DNA of 33,271 nucleotides from CAJGCS01 sp045589955 (lineage in GTDB: Bacteria; Bacillota_I; Bacilli_A; ML615J-28; CAG-313). The first letter of the stretch is position 1. Every line of letters starts with the position of its first letter. A model generated the notes under the pieces. It was given only the letters and a program-made list of their open reading frames with translations. It did not search any database and was not told the DNA's origin. Shown piece by piece: positions 26,209 through 33,271 of this stretch. Position numbers and translations under genes: made by a program. The stretch covers positions 1 to 33,271 of the forward strand of contig JAZNQD010000027.1 of NCBI GenBank assembly GCA_045589955.1. The letters run 5' to 3'.

Positions 26209-28501
26209 ATTTTTATTCTTAACCTTCTGTATTGTTGCTATTATGTTTCTTCTTGTTGGGTGTGCTAAAAAAAGTTACACAATCACACTTAATAATGAGG
26301 ACGGATCTCAACATACTGTAATTACTTGTCAAGAAGGTAAAGAAGTTAATTTACCGACAATTGAAAAAGAAGGCCATACATTTGAAGGCTGGTTCAATGG
26401 TGATGTTAAAGTTGAAAGTCCTGCAAAATTTAATGCAGATACAACTTTACAAGCTAAGTTTACTGTAAAGTATTTTGAGTATAAGTTTATAGACCGTGAA
26501 AATAATATTATAAAATTAGAAACTGTTCCTTATGGATCACTGATTGTTTATCCTGAAAATCTTTCCGACATTGTAACAGATGAATATACTTATACATTTG
26601 TTGGTTGGGATAATGATGCTGAAGTTGTATTAAAAAATGAAGTTTTCAATGCTGTCTTTAGTCAAACTGAAAATCAATATACTTATACATTCTTAAATGA
26701 AGATGGTTCAGTAATTTCAACAGAAACACTTCCTTATGGATCACCAATTGTTTATCCTGGAGCTTTAACTAAAGAATCTACAGCTGAGTATGAGTATGTT
26801 TTCAAAGGATGGGATCATAATGATCAAATATTACAAAAAAATGTAACGTTCAGACCGGTATTTGAAGCAGTTAAACGTCAATACACATATTCATTTATTG
26901 TTGATGGTGAAACAGTTAAATCAGAAACAGTTGATTATGGAACAATGCCTGTTGCTCCAAGTGCTCCAGAAAAGGATGGATATGTATTTATTAGTTGGGA
27001 TAAAGAAATTTCTAAGGTTGTAGGTGATATTGAATATACTGCAGTTTTTGAAGAAATAGCTGAAATTACTTCTTTAGAAGGATTGAAAGTTTCCATCTTA
27101 GGTGATAGTATTTCTACTTTCTATGCTGAAGGTTCTGAAATGAATAGCTATTATAGTGGTGAAAATACATTCTACTATCCTCGTTATTCTACAACTATTA
27201 AAACTGTTGATTTAACATGGTGGTATAAGTTAATCAAAAACAATAAAATGCAATTAGGTATTAATAACTCTTGGAGTGGAAGCTGTGCTTATGGTAATGG
27301 TGCTAGTGCAGGTCAATCTGATGGTAGAATTAATACAATTAATGAAAATGGAACTCCTGATATTGTTATTATTTATTTAGGTACTAACGATGCTGTAAAC
27401 GGATTTACTGTTAAAGAATTTGGCGGAGCTATTGAAACAATGATCTCTAAAATCAAAGCATTAGGTGCTAAAGATGTATTCTTAACAACTTTAGGCTATT
27501 CTGATTATTCAGGCTATAGTTATAGTGATGCATTAAGAGTTGATTATAATGCCGAATTAAGAAGAATTGCTAAGGAAACTGGTTCAGGTATTATTCCTCT
27601 TGATGAATATGTTGTAGAGGACAATTATATGATTTACCTTGGTGACCGTTTACACTATAATGCAAAAGGTGCTGATTTATTATATTTAATTGCTGAAAAA
27701 GCAATTAGTGAATTCTACGGTATTGCTTATGATAAAGAAATTAAAGTTGAACACAAAGAACAACTTCCAGAAGGTGTATTAGGTTACATTACTGCAACTG
27801 CAAATTCAGGTTTCTGGACAACTTATGCAACTGATGTATTCTTTGCAGATTCATCATTTACAAATCCAACATTTAGTACTCGTTACTTAATTAAGAAAAA
27901 TTCTGAAGGTGCTTATTATGTTTCTTCAATTCTTGCATCAGGTGAAGCAGGTTCATATAATTGCGATTATGTACTTGTTATTTCTGATTCTCATAACGAT
28001 AAAGGCCAATTATTAATGCAACTTGAAAATGTTGTTCCTGGTTCAATTGTTGAGTTTGATGCAAGTCTTGCATTCCCACTTGAAATTACATTTAAAGCTG
28101 GAAGTGTAGTTCCAGAAGAACCAAGTGAACCAGATCCAGAACCAGAACCAGAACCTGAAGTTCCAGAAGGTCAAATTCATGTAGGAGCTTATAATACTGG
28201 TGTATGGACTTTGTATGAGTCAACTGTTATTGCTTATTCACAAGATGCAATTGATCAAAAGAGTACATTTATTAACTTTAATGTTATTAAATTAACTAAG
28301 AGAGCTGATAGTGATTATTATAATGTTGATGAAGTAAAAGAAGCTGGTTTAGAAACTGATTTTACAACTTGTGATTATTATATTCTAATTTTTTCAACTC
28401 ATGAAGCTGTTTCATTCTTTAATGAATTAAGCCGTGGTGATACTGTTGCCATCAATGGTGATATTACTTCAGGTAATGCTAATTTAGAAATTATCAAATA
28501 A
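26195..28501 (+). CDS. Surface lipoprotein with InlB-type repeats and SGNH hydrolase domain
   Basis: 768-residue multidomain lipoprotein. The signal peptide ends in LVGC (Cys23). Four InlB B-type repeats follow (about residues 28-90, 92-155, 157-222 and 226-287), each with the GxxFxGW/GYxFxxWD core. The SGNH/GDSL hydrolase domain (about 294-510) has the complete catalytic set: GDSIS with Ser305 as nucleophile, the NSWSGS block, LGTND with Asn398, and DRLHYN with Asp484 and His487. Two similar C-terminal modules (about 525-630 and 650-768; GFWTTYATDV versus GVWTLYESTV) flank an acidic Pro/Glu linker (EEPSEPDPEPEPEPEVPEG). It is probably a cell-surface esterase or deacetylase acting on polysaccharide, mucin or wall polymers. 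Substrate unknown. Confidence 0.88.
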   Translation: MKRIKFLFLTFCIVAIMFLLVGCAKKSYTITLNNEDGSQHTVITCQEGKEVNLPTIEKEGHTFEGWFNGDVKVESPAKFNADTTLQAKFTVKYFEYKFIDRENNIIKLETVPYGSLIVYPENLSDIVTDEYTYTFVGWDNDAEVVLKNEVFNAVFSQTENQYTYTFLNEDGSVISTETLPYGSPIVYPGALTKESTAEYEYVFKGWDHNDQILQKNVTFRPVFEAVKRQYTYSFIVDGETVKSETVDYGTMPVAPSAPEKDGYVFISWDKEISKVVGDIEYTAVFEEIAEITSLEGLKVSILGDSISTFYAEGSEMNSYYSGENTFYYPRYSTTIKTVDLTWWYKLIKNNKMQLGINNSWSGSCAYGNGASAGQSDGRINTINENGTPDIVIIYLGTNDAVNGFTVKEFGGAIETMISKIKALGAKDVFLTTLGYSDYSGYSYSDALRVDYNAELRRIAKETGSGIIPLDEYVVEDNYMIYLGDRLHYNAKGADLLYLIAEKAISEFYGIAYDKEIKVEHKEQLPEGVLGYITATANSGFWTTYATDVFFADSSFTNPTFSTRYLIKKNSEGAYYVSSILASGEAGSYNCDYVLVISDSHNDKGQLLMQLENVVPGSIVEFDASLAFPLEITFKAGSVVPEEPSEPDPEPEPEPEVPEGQIHVGAYNTGVWTLYESTVIAYSQDAIDQKSTFINFNVIKLTKRADSDYYNVDEVKEAGLETDFTTCDYYILIFSTHEAVSFFNELSRGDTVAINGDITSGNANLEIIK

Positions 28502-28502
28502 A

Positions 28503-28539
28503 AAAATAGAGCTATTTACTTTGTAAATAGCTCTATTTT
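28503..28539. terminator. Strong bidirectional terminator
   Basis: Perfect 17-base stem AAAATAGAGCTATTTAC (28503-28519) and its complement (28523-28539) with a TTT loop, flanked by A and T runs so it can act both ways. It serves the SGNH lipoprotein on the plus strand and overlaps the stop of the minus-strand HTH remnant. Confidence 0.92.
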
Positions 28540-28650
28540 ACTATTAATCCATCTTTATCCATTTTAGTCTTAATCTTGATTAAGGCCTTATTGTAAATTT
28601 GGTAAATCCGCGTTTCTGAAAGATTGTATTTTGTTGCTAGTTCAGAATTT
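28533..28650 (-). pseudogene. C-terminal remnant of a helix-turn-helix activator
   Basis: On the minus strand the frame reads NSELATKYNLSETRIYQIYN, then KALIKIKTKMDKDGLIVK and stop. ELATKYNLSETRIYQIY is a clear helix-turn-helix of the kind found in Mor-type transcription activators and similar small HTH proteins. Only the last 37 or so codons remain: upstream of about 28650 the frame loses similarity and reaches a stop without a start codon or ribosome site. The break coincides with the start of AAA+ similarity on the other strand. Confidence 0.6.
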
Positions 28651-29211
28651 AGCCAAGCTAGACAATACCCATGTTCAGTAATTTACTTTGATGAAATGGA
28701 TTTGATTGCGCAAAAGAATACAAAGTCAAGTTATTCACGACAATTAAGAAGTGAGTTATTATCTCAACTTCAAGGTATTGAATCTTATGGTAAAGATACA
28801 GGTAATTTAATGTTCTTGATTGCTGCAACTAATAAACCATGGGATGTTGACAGTGCCTTTGTTCGACCTGGCCGATTCGGAACAAAAGTATATGTTGGCT
28901 TACCTGATGATGAAGCAAGAAAATACCTAATTTCTTCTCGCTTTAATAAGATTCGTAACAAAGGTATTGTTACAATTAATGATGATGTTGATATTGATAA
29001 CTTTGTTGAATGTACTAATGGATTCAATGGATCTGACCTTACTAACATTTTAGATAGAATCGATGAGATTTCTGCTATTCGTGGTGTTAGAACTGATAAT
29101 AAATACATTTGCCAAGCTGATATTAATAAAGCATTATTAGAAATCCATTCATCAGTTCAATCAGATGATATCGATAAGCTAATTACTTGGAAAGAACAAA
29201 ATAATGGTTAA
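28651..29211 (+). pseudogene. AAA+ ATPase, C-terminal half only (5' truncated)
   Basis: The frame carries the second half of a classic AAA ATPase domain: SVIYFDEMD (Walker B), IAATNKPWDVDSAFVRPGRF (sensor 1 Asn and arginine fingers) and the helical lid with GFNGSDLTNILDRI (sensor 2 region). Walker A and everything before it are absent. An in-frame ATG at 28624 exists, but it lies in antisense of the HTH remnant, has no ribosome site and gives a product that cannot bind ATP. Similarity begins at about 28651 (SQARQYPCSV). It is best read as a truncated gene or a join between unrelated segments. The intact relative would be a Cdc48/Vps4-type chaperone-like ATPase. Confidence 0.75.
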
Positions 29212-29236
29212 TAGTTATTAGAAATATGAGTCCTAT

Positions 29237-29278
29237 ATTAATCTAATTGATTAAAGGCGCCATATCAATTAGATTAAT
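29237..29278. repeat. Perfect 15-bp inverted repeat without T tract
   Basis: ATTAATCTAATTGAT (29237-29251) and its exact complement (29264-29278) enclose a 12-base loop that itself contains the palindrome GGCGCC. No T run follows on either side, so it is not a standard terminator; a protein-binding site, a processed hairpin or part of the nearby rearrangement are possible. Confidence 0.7.
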
Positions 29279-29302
29279 GTCGGTTCAGTTTTAGACTTTA
29301 AC

Positions 29303-29334
29303 CAAAATAAAAGCCGAACGTATTAACGTTCAGC
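29303..29334 (-). terminator. Terminator of the minus-strand MBL gene
   Basis: On the minus strand GCTGAACGT pairs with ACGTTCGGC (one G-T pair) around a TAAT loop, followed by TTTTATTTTG. The stem starts inside the stop codon of the MBL gene. Confidence 0.88.
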
Positions 29335-30266
29335 TAGTTCTTGTTCAAAGTAATAAACAATGATTCCTCTATTATTTTTTCATATTTAATATCCTTACTT
29401 ATTTCAAAACAATACTTTTGATAATCTGTTGGTAGTATTACAACATTATCATTAGCATTTCTTAAATTCTTATAAGTATCCCAGTTATCTAACCATCTGG
29501 CAGTATTGGTAATAATGGCATATCTGGCTTTTAGTAAATCACATAGCAATGGTGTATTAGTACCTCCTCCGCCATGATGACATGATTTATAAAGATCAAT
29601 ATGATTAATATTGTATTTGGCATAGATTTTCTTAACCATCTTATAAGATAACTCTTTAACAACTTCTATATCAGTACTTGAACATGTAACATCTCCCCCT
29701 AAGAATATGTTATATTCTAATTCCTTGATAAAAATGCCGGCACAGTTGAAGTTTTCATTAAATCGCTTTTGATTATAAAACTCACTTTCAGGATTAGAGT
29801 ATAGTTCATATAGAAGATTGTTATAATTGTAAACATCTAAGAAAGTGTCTTCAAAGTTAATAATAAATTCAGCCTCCTTTATATCATCTATATACATAAC
29901 TTTCGTATTATTAACTTTAGCACTTTCTAAGATGTTATAATAGTTTTTGAATTCATTTTCAATATATTCCTCATTTGATGCATATCCACTTGAAGTAGTT
30001 CCATCTAATCCATGGTAGTGTTTAAGATATAGTGTCTTTACATTAAAGTCATCTATAATCTTTGCAATGTTCCCATAGTGATCAACATGGAAGTGGGTTA
30101 AAAATATAAAGTCAATTGTTTTAATCCCTAGATCTTCAAGATGTTTTTTAACCATTGGATAATAAAATGGACTTGCGGTATCAACCATCGCGTAATGTCC
30201 ATTTTTTTCTAGTATAATAGAATCACTCCAAATTGTGTTTAGGAAATGTAACTTTAAATTATTCAT
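29334..30266 (-). CDS. ComEC-like metallo-beta-lactamase fold hydrolase, cytosolic
   Basis: 310-residue MBL-fold hydrolase with no signal peptide. Motifs: AMVDT (residues about 26-30), the metal site THFHVDHYGN with His58, His60, Asp62 and His63, GGDVTCSS with the bridging Asp, and the SCHHGGGGTNTP segment typical of ComEC-type C-terminal domains and related phosphodiesterases. The start is ATG at 30266 with GGGTGAT 5-11 bases upstream; a GTG four codons earlier lies within that ribosome site and is less likely. It stands alone, divergent from the Na/Pi transporter, with its own terminator. It shares the fold with the lipoprotein at 17289 but is cytosolic and has the classical HxHxDH. Substrate unknown. 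Confidence 0.82.
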   Translation of the reverse strand: MNNLKLHFLNTIWSDSIILEKNGHYAMVDTASPFYYPMVKKHLEDLGIKTIDFIFLTHFHVDHYGNIAKIIDDFNVKTLYLKHYHGLDGTTSSGYASNEEYIENEFKNYYNILESAKVNNTKVMYIDDIKEAEFIINFEDTFLDVYNYNNLLYELYSNPESEFYNQKRFNENFNCAGIFIKELEYNIFLGGDVTCSSTDIEVVKELSYKMVKKIYAKYNINHIDLYKSCHHGGGGTNTPLLCDLLKARYAIITNTARWLDNWDTYKNLRNANDNVVILPTDYQKYCFEISKDIKYEKIIEESLFITLNKN

Positions 30267-30372
30267 ATTATCACCCACTATTATTCTAACATATTTTCAA
30301 TTTGTTTAGAAAAATATGCTGATTTATTTTTTTAGTTAAGTCTAAACATGTGCATAAATTTAGTAAATATAG

Positions 30373-30406
30373 TATAATATTATTAGATTATACCCAAGGA
30401 GATATT
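30373..30406 (+). promoter_or_regulatory. Promoter and ribosome site of the Na/Pi transporter
   Basis: TATAAT at 30373-30378, preceded by a weak -35 (TGTGCA, 30349-30354, 18-base spacer), then AAGGAG just before ATG 30411. Nearby GTTTAGA (30304-30310) and TCTAAAC (30341-30347) form an inverted repeat upstream of the promoter. I see no convincing promoter for the divergent MBL gene. Confidence 0.6.
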
Positions 30407-30410
30407 CATT

Positions 30411-32255
30411 ATGCCAATGTATATTATTGAGACAATTTTATTAATGGTTGCTGCTATAGGGGCATTACTTATTGGTTTTGAACTTTTAAGTAATAGCATT
30501 ACTAAAATATTTCATAAACAACTTAAAAAGTTATTTAATAAGACATCAAGCAAAGCAATTGTTGGTGTTTTAATTGGGGCAGCAGCTACAGCTATTGTTC
30601 AATCATCTGGTGCAACAACAATTATGGTTGTTGGTTTTGTTAACACTGGTATTATTAACTTATTCCAAGCAACAGCATTAATTATGGGTGCTAATATTGG
30701 TACGACAATAACAGCTCAGATTGCAGCATTATCAGGTTCAGGTATTGGTTTTGACTTTGGAGCAATTGCTCTTGGCTTAACTGGTATTGGAGCTTTAATG
30801 ACAATGTTTACTAAAAGCGAAAAAGTTAAGACAATTGGTAATATGTTGGCAGGATTTGGATTATTATTCCTAGGTTTAGAGTGCATGAGTCTTGCTATTG
30901 GTAATGAAATTTCATTAACTGAAAGCGAAATTCCTGATTTTATGCGTTTACCAGATTCAACTGGAGCTAGTAAATATCTTGATTTATCACTTCAATTTAA
31001 AACAGAAATTAAAGATGGTGTACCGCATTACTCTGTACCTTATTTCAAACAATTAATTGGTAGTGTTTTAAATAATAAATATATAACTACATCATTCTTT
31101 GCACCATTTATTTTATTTGCTTTAGGTATCTTATTTACTGCATTAACACAATCATCATCACTTATTACATCATTAATCGTTGCATTTGTAAATGCAGGTA
31201 TCTTCATTGGTGCATCAGCTGGTGCTGAATCACTAACAAATAATGTATTATTCATTATTTTAGGTTCTAATATTGGTTCATGCGTTACCGCATTAATTTC
31301 TTCAATGGGTGCAACAATAAATGCTAAACGTGCAAGTATGATCCATGTTTTATTTAATACATTTGGCTCCGTTTTATTCATGATTTTCTTATTAATCTAT
31401 CCTAAATTTATGGAACATACATTTGTTAGATTATTTAAAGGAAATGAAGGTTTACAAATTGCGATGTTCCACACATTCTTCAATGTAACTTGTACATTAA
31501 TTTTCCTACCATTTATCAAAGTATTTGTTAAACTTGCTAATCTATTTGTTAAAGATAAGAAAGAAACAAAGAAAGACGCAGATGGATTATTATTTGTCGA
31601 TGAACGTTTATTCACAACTCCATCAATTGCAGTACACCAAGTAAGAAAAGAACTTGCACATATGTACTCAAAATCAGTTAATATTCTTAATAAAGCAATT
31701 GAAGGATTCTTAAATCGTAATGTAGAGGTTAGACAAGATATTGATAAGGTAAATGAAGAATTAGAACATCATAATAAACTTGTTATTGAGTTTATGGTTA
31801 AATTAACTGGTCAAGATTTAGTACTACAAGATGAAAGTACTCTATCTTCATTCCACCGTACTTTAAATGATATTTTACGTATTGGTGAAATTGCCGAAAA
31901 CATTTGTAAATATACAAAACAAACAGTTAATAATGAATTAGTATTTTCTTCAAATGTCATGCTTCATATAGGATTTATGAAAAACAAAATTAATATGCTT
32001 TATGAAAAAACTGATGAAGTATTCATGACTAAGAATTTAGAAAAACTTTCTGAAGCAGATGTTATCGAAGAAGAAATTGACATGATGAGAAAGGAAATGA
32101 TCCAAGATCATATGGATCGTTTGAAGAGAAATGAATGTAACCCACAAAATAGTGGTGTCTATGTTAACTTAGTTAATAATATGGAAAGAGCTGCTGACCA
32201 TATGATATACATTGCTTATTCTGTAAAAGAAGCACAAGAACAATTTAAAAAATAG
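30411..32255 (+). CDS. Na+/phosphate cotransporter with PhoU-like domain
   Basis: 614-residue Na/Pi-cotransporter II family protein (NptA/YjbB type) for phosphate movement across the membrane. Two inverted-repeat QSS motifs mark the family: IVQSSGATTIMVVGFVNTGI (about residues 63-82) and LTQSSSLITSLIVAFVNAGI (about 245-264). Each is followed by a GANIGTT/GSNIGS segment. About eight membrane segments occupy residues 1-375. The cytoplasmic C-terminal part (about 400-610) is a helical PhoU-like domain ending NNMERAADHMIYIAYSVKEA, which has the metal-binding E-x-x-D of PhoU. A strong ribosome site precedes it. It is cotranscribed with the next gene, 12 bases downstream. Direction of transport, import versus efflux as reported for YjbB, is not decidable. 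Confidence 0.92.
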   Translation: MPMYIIETILLMVAAIGALLIGFELLSNSITKIFHKQLKKLFNKTSSKAIVGVLIGAAATAIVQSSGATTIMVVGFVNTGIINLFQATALIMGANIGTTITAQIAALSGSGIGFDFGAIALGLTGIGALMTMFTKSEKVKTIGNMLAGFGLLFLGLECMSLAIGNEISLTESEIPDFMRLPDSTGASKYLDLSLQFKTEIKDGVPHYSVPYFKQLIGSVLNNKYITTSFFAPFILFALGILFTALTQSSSLITSLIVAFVNAGIFIGASAGAESLTNNVLFIILGSNIGSCVTALISSMGATINAKRASMIHVLFNTFGSVLFMIFLLIYPKFMEHTFVRLFKGNEGLQIAMFHTFFNVTCTLIFLPFIKVFVKLANLFVKDKKETKKDADGLLFVDERLFTTPSIAVHQVRKELAHMYSKSVNILNKAIEGFLNRNVEVRQDIDKVNEELEHHNKLVIEFMVKLTGQDLVLQDESTLSSFHRTLNDILRIGEIAENICKYTKQTVNNELVFSSNVMLHIGFMKNKINMLYEKTDEVFMTKNLEKLSEADVIEEEIDMMRKEMIQDHMDRLKRNECNPQNSGVYVNLVNNMERAADHMIYIAYSVKEAQEQFKK

Positions 32256-32267
32256 TAGGTATTAATC

Positions 32268-33116
32268 ATGGAACTTTTAATTCGTTTCTTTGAATCAACT
32301 ATTTGTCCAATTCCTAAACCTCAAGGATATCACTTATTTCATATCTTATTTTGTGTACTGACAATTGCTTTATTTATCTTAATATGCTATTTTTCTCGTA
32401 AATGTAGTGATAAAGTATTTAGAATTGTTATATCTTCACTAGGAATATTTCTTATTTTAACTGAAATTTATAAACAATTATATTTTGGTTTAGCTTATAA
32501 TTATAGTGATAGTGGTGTAACTGGAGTTTTCTATGAATGGGATATCTTCCCTTTTCAATTATGTAGTGTTCCAATGTATTTGTGTACATTAGTTGGCTTT
32601 TTGAAAAAAGGAAAACTTAGAGATACAATTTGTGAATATCTTGTTACAATTGGCTTTTTAGGTGGAATAATGGCTTATTTAGAACCTAGTGGTATTTTAC
32701 ATGATGATTTATTTAGATTACTTCATTCATGTATCTGGCATGCACTATTAATATTCATTGCTTTATTCATCTTGTTTACTAACAATGCTAATCAAAGATT
32801 GAAAGATTATCCAAAAGCATTAATTGTTTATTGTGGCGTTGTTGTTCTTGCAACAACTCTTAATCTATCATTCTTTACTAAAGCAAGTGAAGGCTTTAAT
32901 ATGTGTTATATTAGTCCATTTAGAAATACTCCACTTGCAGTATTCAAAGATGTGACAGTATTCTTACAAAATCTATTTAATAATGAATATATTGGTAGAA
33001 TAATAGTTAATATTATTTATGTTGCTTTAATACCTGTTGCAGGATTCTTGATTTATTTAGCATCATTCTATATTAAAAAAGGAATAAACAAGAAGAAACA
33101 AAAAGCATCAAACTAA
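32268..33116 (+). CDS. YwaF-like integral membrane protein (TIGR02206 family)
   Basis: 282-residue multi-pass membrane protein, about seven hydrophobic segments. The pattern GYHLFHILFC near the N-terminus, then EWDIFPFQLCSVPMYLCTLVG (about residues 88-108) and LHSCIWHALLIFIALFILF (about 150-170), matches the conserved YwaF/TIGR02206 group, whose function is unknown. The conserved FQLC and the His-rich membrane segments are intact. A Lys-rich cytoplasmic tail ends the protein. The ribosome site is weak (GTAGGT) and the start is 12 bases after the Na/Pi transporter, so it is probably translated from the same message. Confidence 0.8.
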   Translation: MELLIRFFESTICPIPKPQGYHLFHILFCVLTIALFILICYFSRKCSDKVFRIVISSLGIFLILTEIYKQLYFGLAYNYSDSGVTGVFYEWDIFPFQLCSVPMYLCTLVGFLKKGKLRDTICEYLVTIGFLGGIMAYLEPSGILHDDLFRLLHSCIWHALLIFIALFILFTNNANQRLKDYPKALIVYCGVVVLATTLNLSFFTKASEGFNMCYISPFRNTPLAVFKDVTVFLQNLFNNEYIGRIIVNIIYVALIPVAGFLIYLASFYIKKGINKKKQKASN

Positions 33117-33130
33117 AGTGGTAATTTATT

Positions 33131-33271
33131 GGTTCTGTAAAAAATCTTGTGATTTTGTGATAAAAACAAATAATTAGTCACAAAATATTTTACTATCAAT
33201 CACAAAATATTTAAGGTTCTATAAAATATTTTGTGATTTTGTGATAAAAAATAAAGTTCAAGCACAAAATA
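33131..33271. repeat. AT-rich repeat, period about 84 bp, running off the window
   Basis: GGTTCTGTAAAAAATCTTGT at 33131 is repeated as GGTTCTATAAAATATTTTGT at 33215, each followed by GATTTTGTGATAAAAA. In between are the inverted motifs GTCACAAAATATTTT (33177) and ATCACAAAATATTT (33200), with another GCACAAAATA at the window end. So TTTTGTGAT boxes occur several times in both orientations. It could be a tandem repeat, a multi-site operator or the end of a mobile element (the GGTTCT start recalls ISL3-type ends); the window stops before this can be decided. Confidence 0.65.

Noticed and set aside
28624..28650. Treating the AAA+ fragment as a complete 195-residue gene starting at 28624
   Set aside because: The first nine codons are antisense of a HTH coding remnant, no ribosome site is present, and Walker A is missing.
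28651..29211. AAA+ fragment as unfoldase partner of the Ntn-hydrolase pair
   Set aside because: It is truncated, lies 18 kb away, and is of Cdc48/Vps4 type rather than HslU type.
33131..33271. CRISPR array
   Set aside because: Repeats are about 84 bp apart with mirrored internal motifs, not short identical repeats separated by unique spacers of constant size.

Overview
The window is low-GC, AT-rich bacterial DNA using the standard code (TGA occurs as a stop and Trp is TGG), with strong Shine-Dalgarno sites and classic TTGNNN/TATAAT promoters. The rpoB-rpoC pair, a single-chain L-serine dehydratase, a YutG-type PgpA, many lipoproteins with InlB-type repeats and the lack of any outer-membrane gene point to a monoderm Firmicute, probably an uncultured gut lineage of Bacilli close to the Mollicutes. 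That placement is inference; no 16S gene is present.

Layout. (1) 3-5502: the 3' part of rpoB and complete rpoC, closed by a terminator. (2) 5651-9251: a lactate/malate operon with an LDH2-type dehydrogenase, malic enzyme and a LarA lactate racemase that keeps the known active-site residues at the same residue numbers as the Lactobacillus plantarum enzyme. A 7-bp dyad resembling a Rex site overlaps its promoter. (3) 9363-10645: two tandem Ntn-hydrolase proteins of HslV/proteasome type. (4) 10747-17187: a housekeeping run (priA, fmt, pgpA, sdaA, an RlmD-type methyltransferase). PriA here has lost its helicase motifs but keeps its eight zinc-binding cysteines.

(5) 17289-25253 is the most unusual part: seven closely spaced genes. 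They are a ComEC-like metallo-beta-lactamase lipoprotein, a second lipoprotein, two MacB/FtsX-like permeases, their ABC ATPase, a secreted 859-residue MACPF (perforin-like) protein with a GLUG-repeat C-terminal region, and a small lipoprotein. The arrangement suggests a pore-forming effector encoded with a dedicated transport, release or immunity module. I know of no described system with this composition.

(6) 25378-28501: a membrane protein and a large surface lipoprotein with InlB-type repeats and an SGNH hydrolase domain. (7) 28533-29211: two gene remnants facing away from a junction near 28650, a HTH activator tail on the minus strand and an AAA+ ATPase C-terminal half on the plus strand; this is a rearrangement scar or an assembly join. 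(8) 29334-33116: a minus-strand MBL hydrolase, then a Na/Pi cotransporter with PhoU-like domain and a YwaF-like membrane protein. (9) 33131-33271: an AT-rich repeat with a period of about 84 bp that runs off the window.

No tRNA, rRNA, CRISPR array or complete insertion sequence was seen, and no gene-free stretch exceeds 300 bases.
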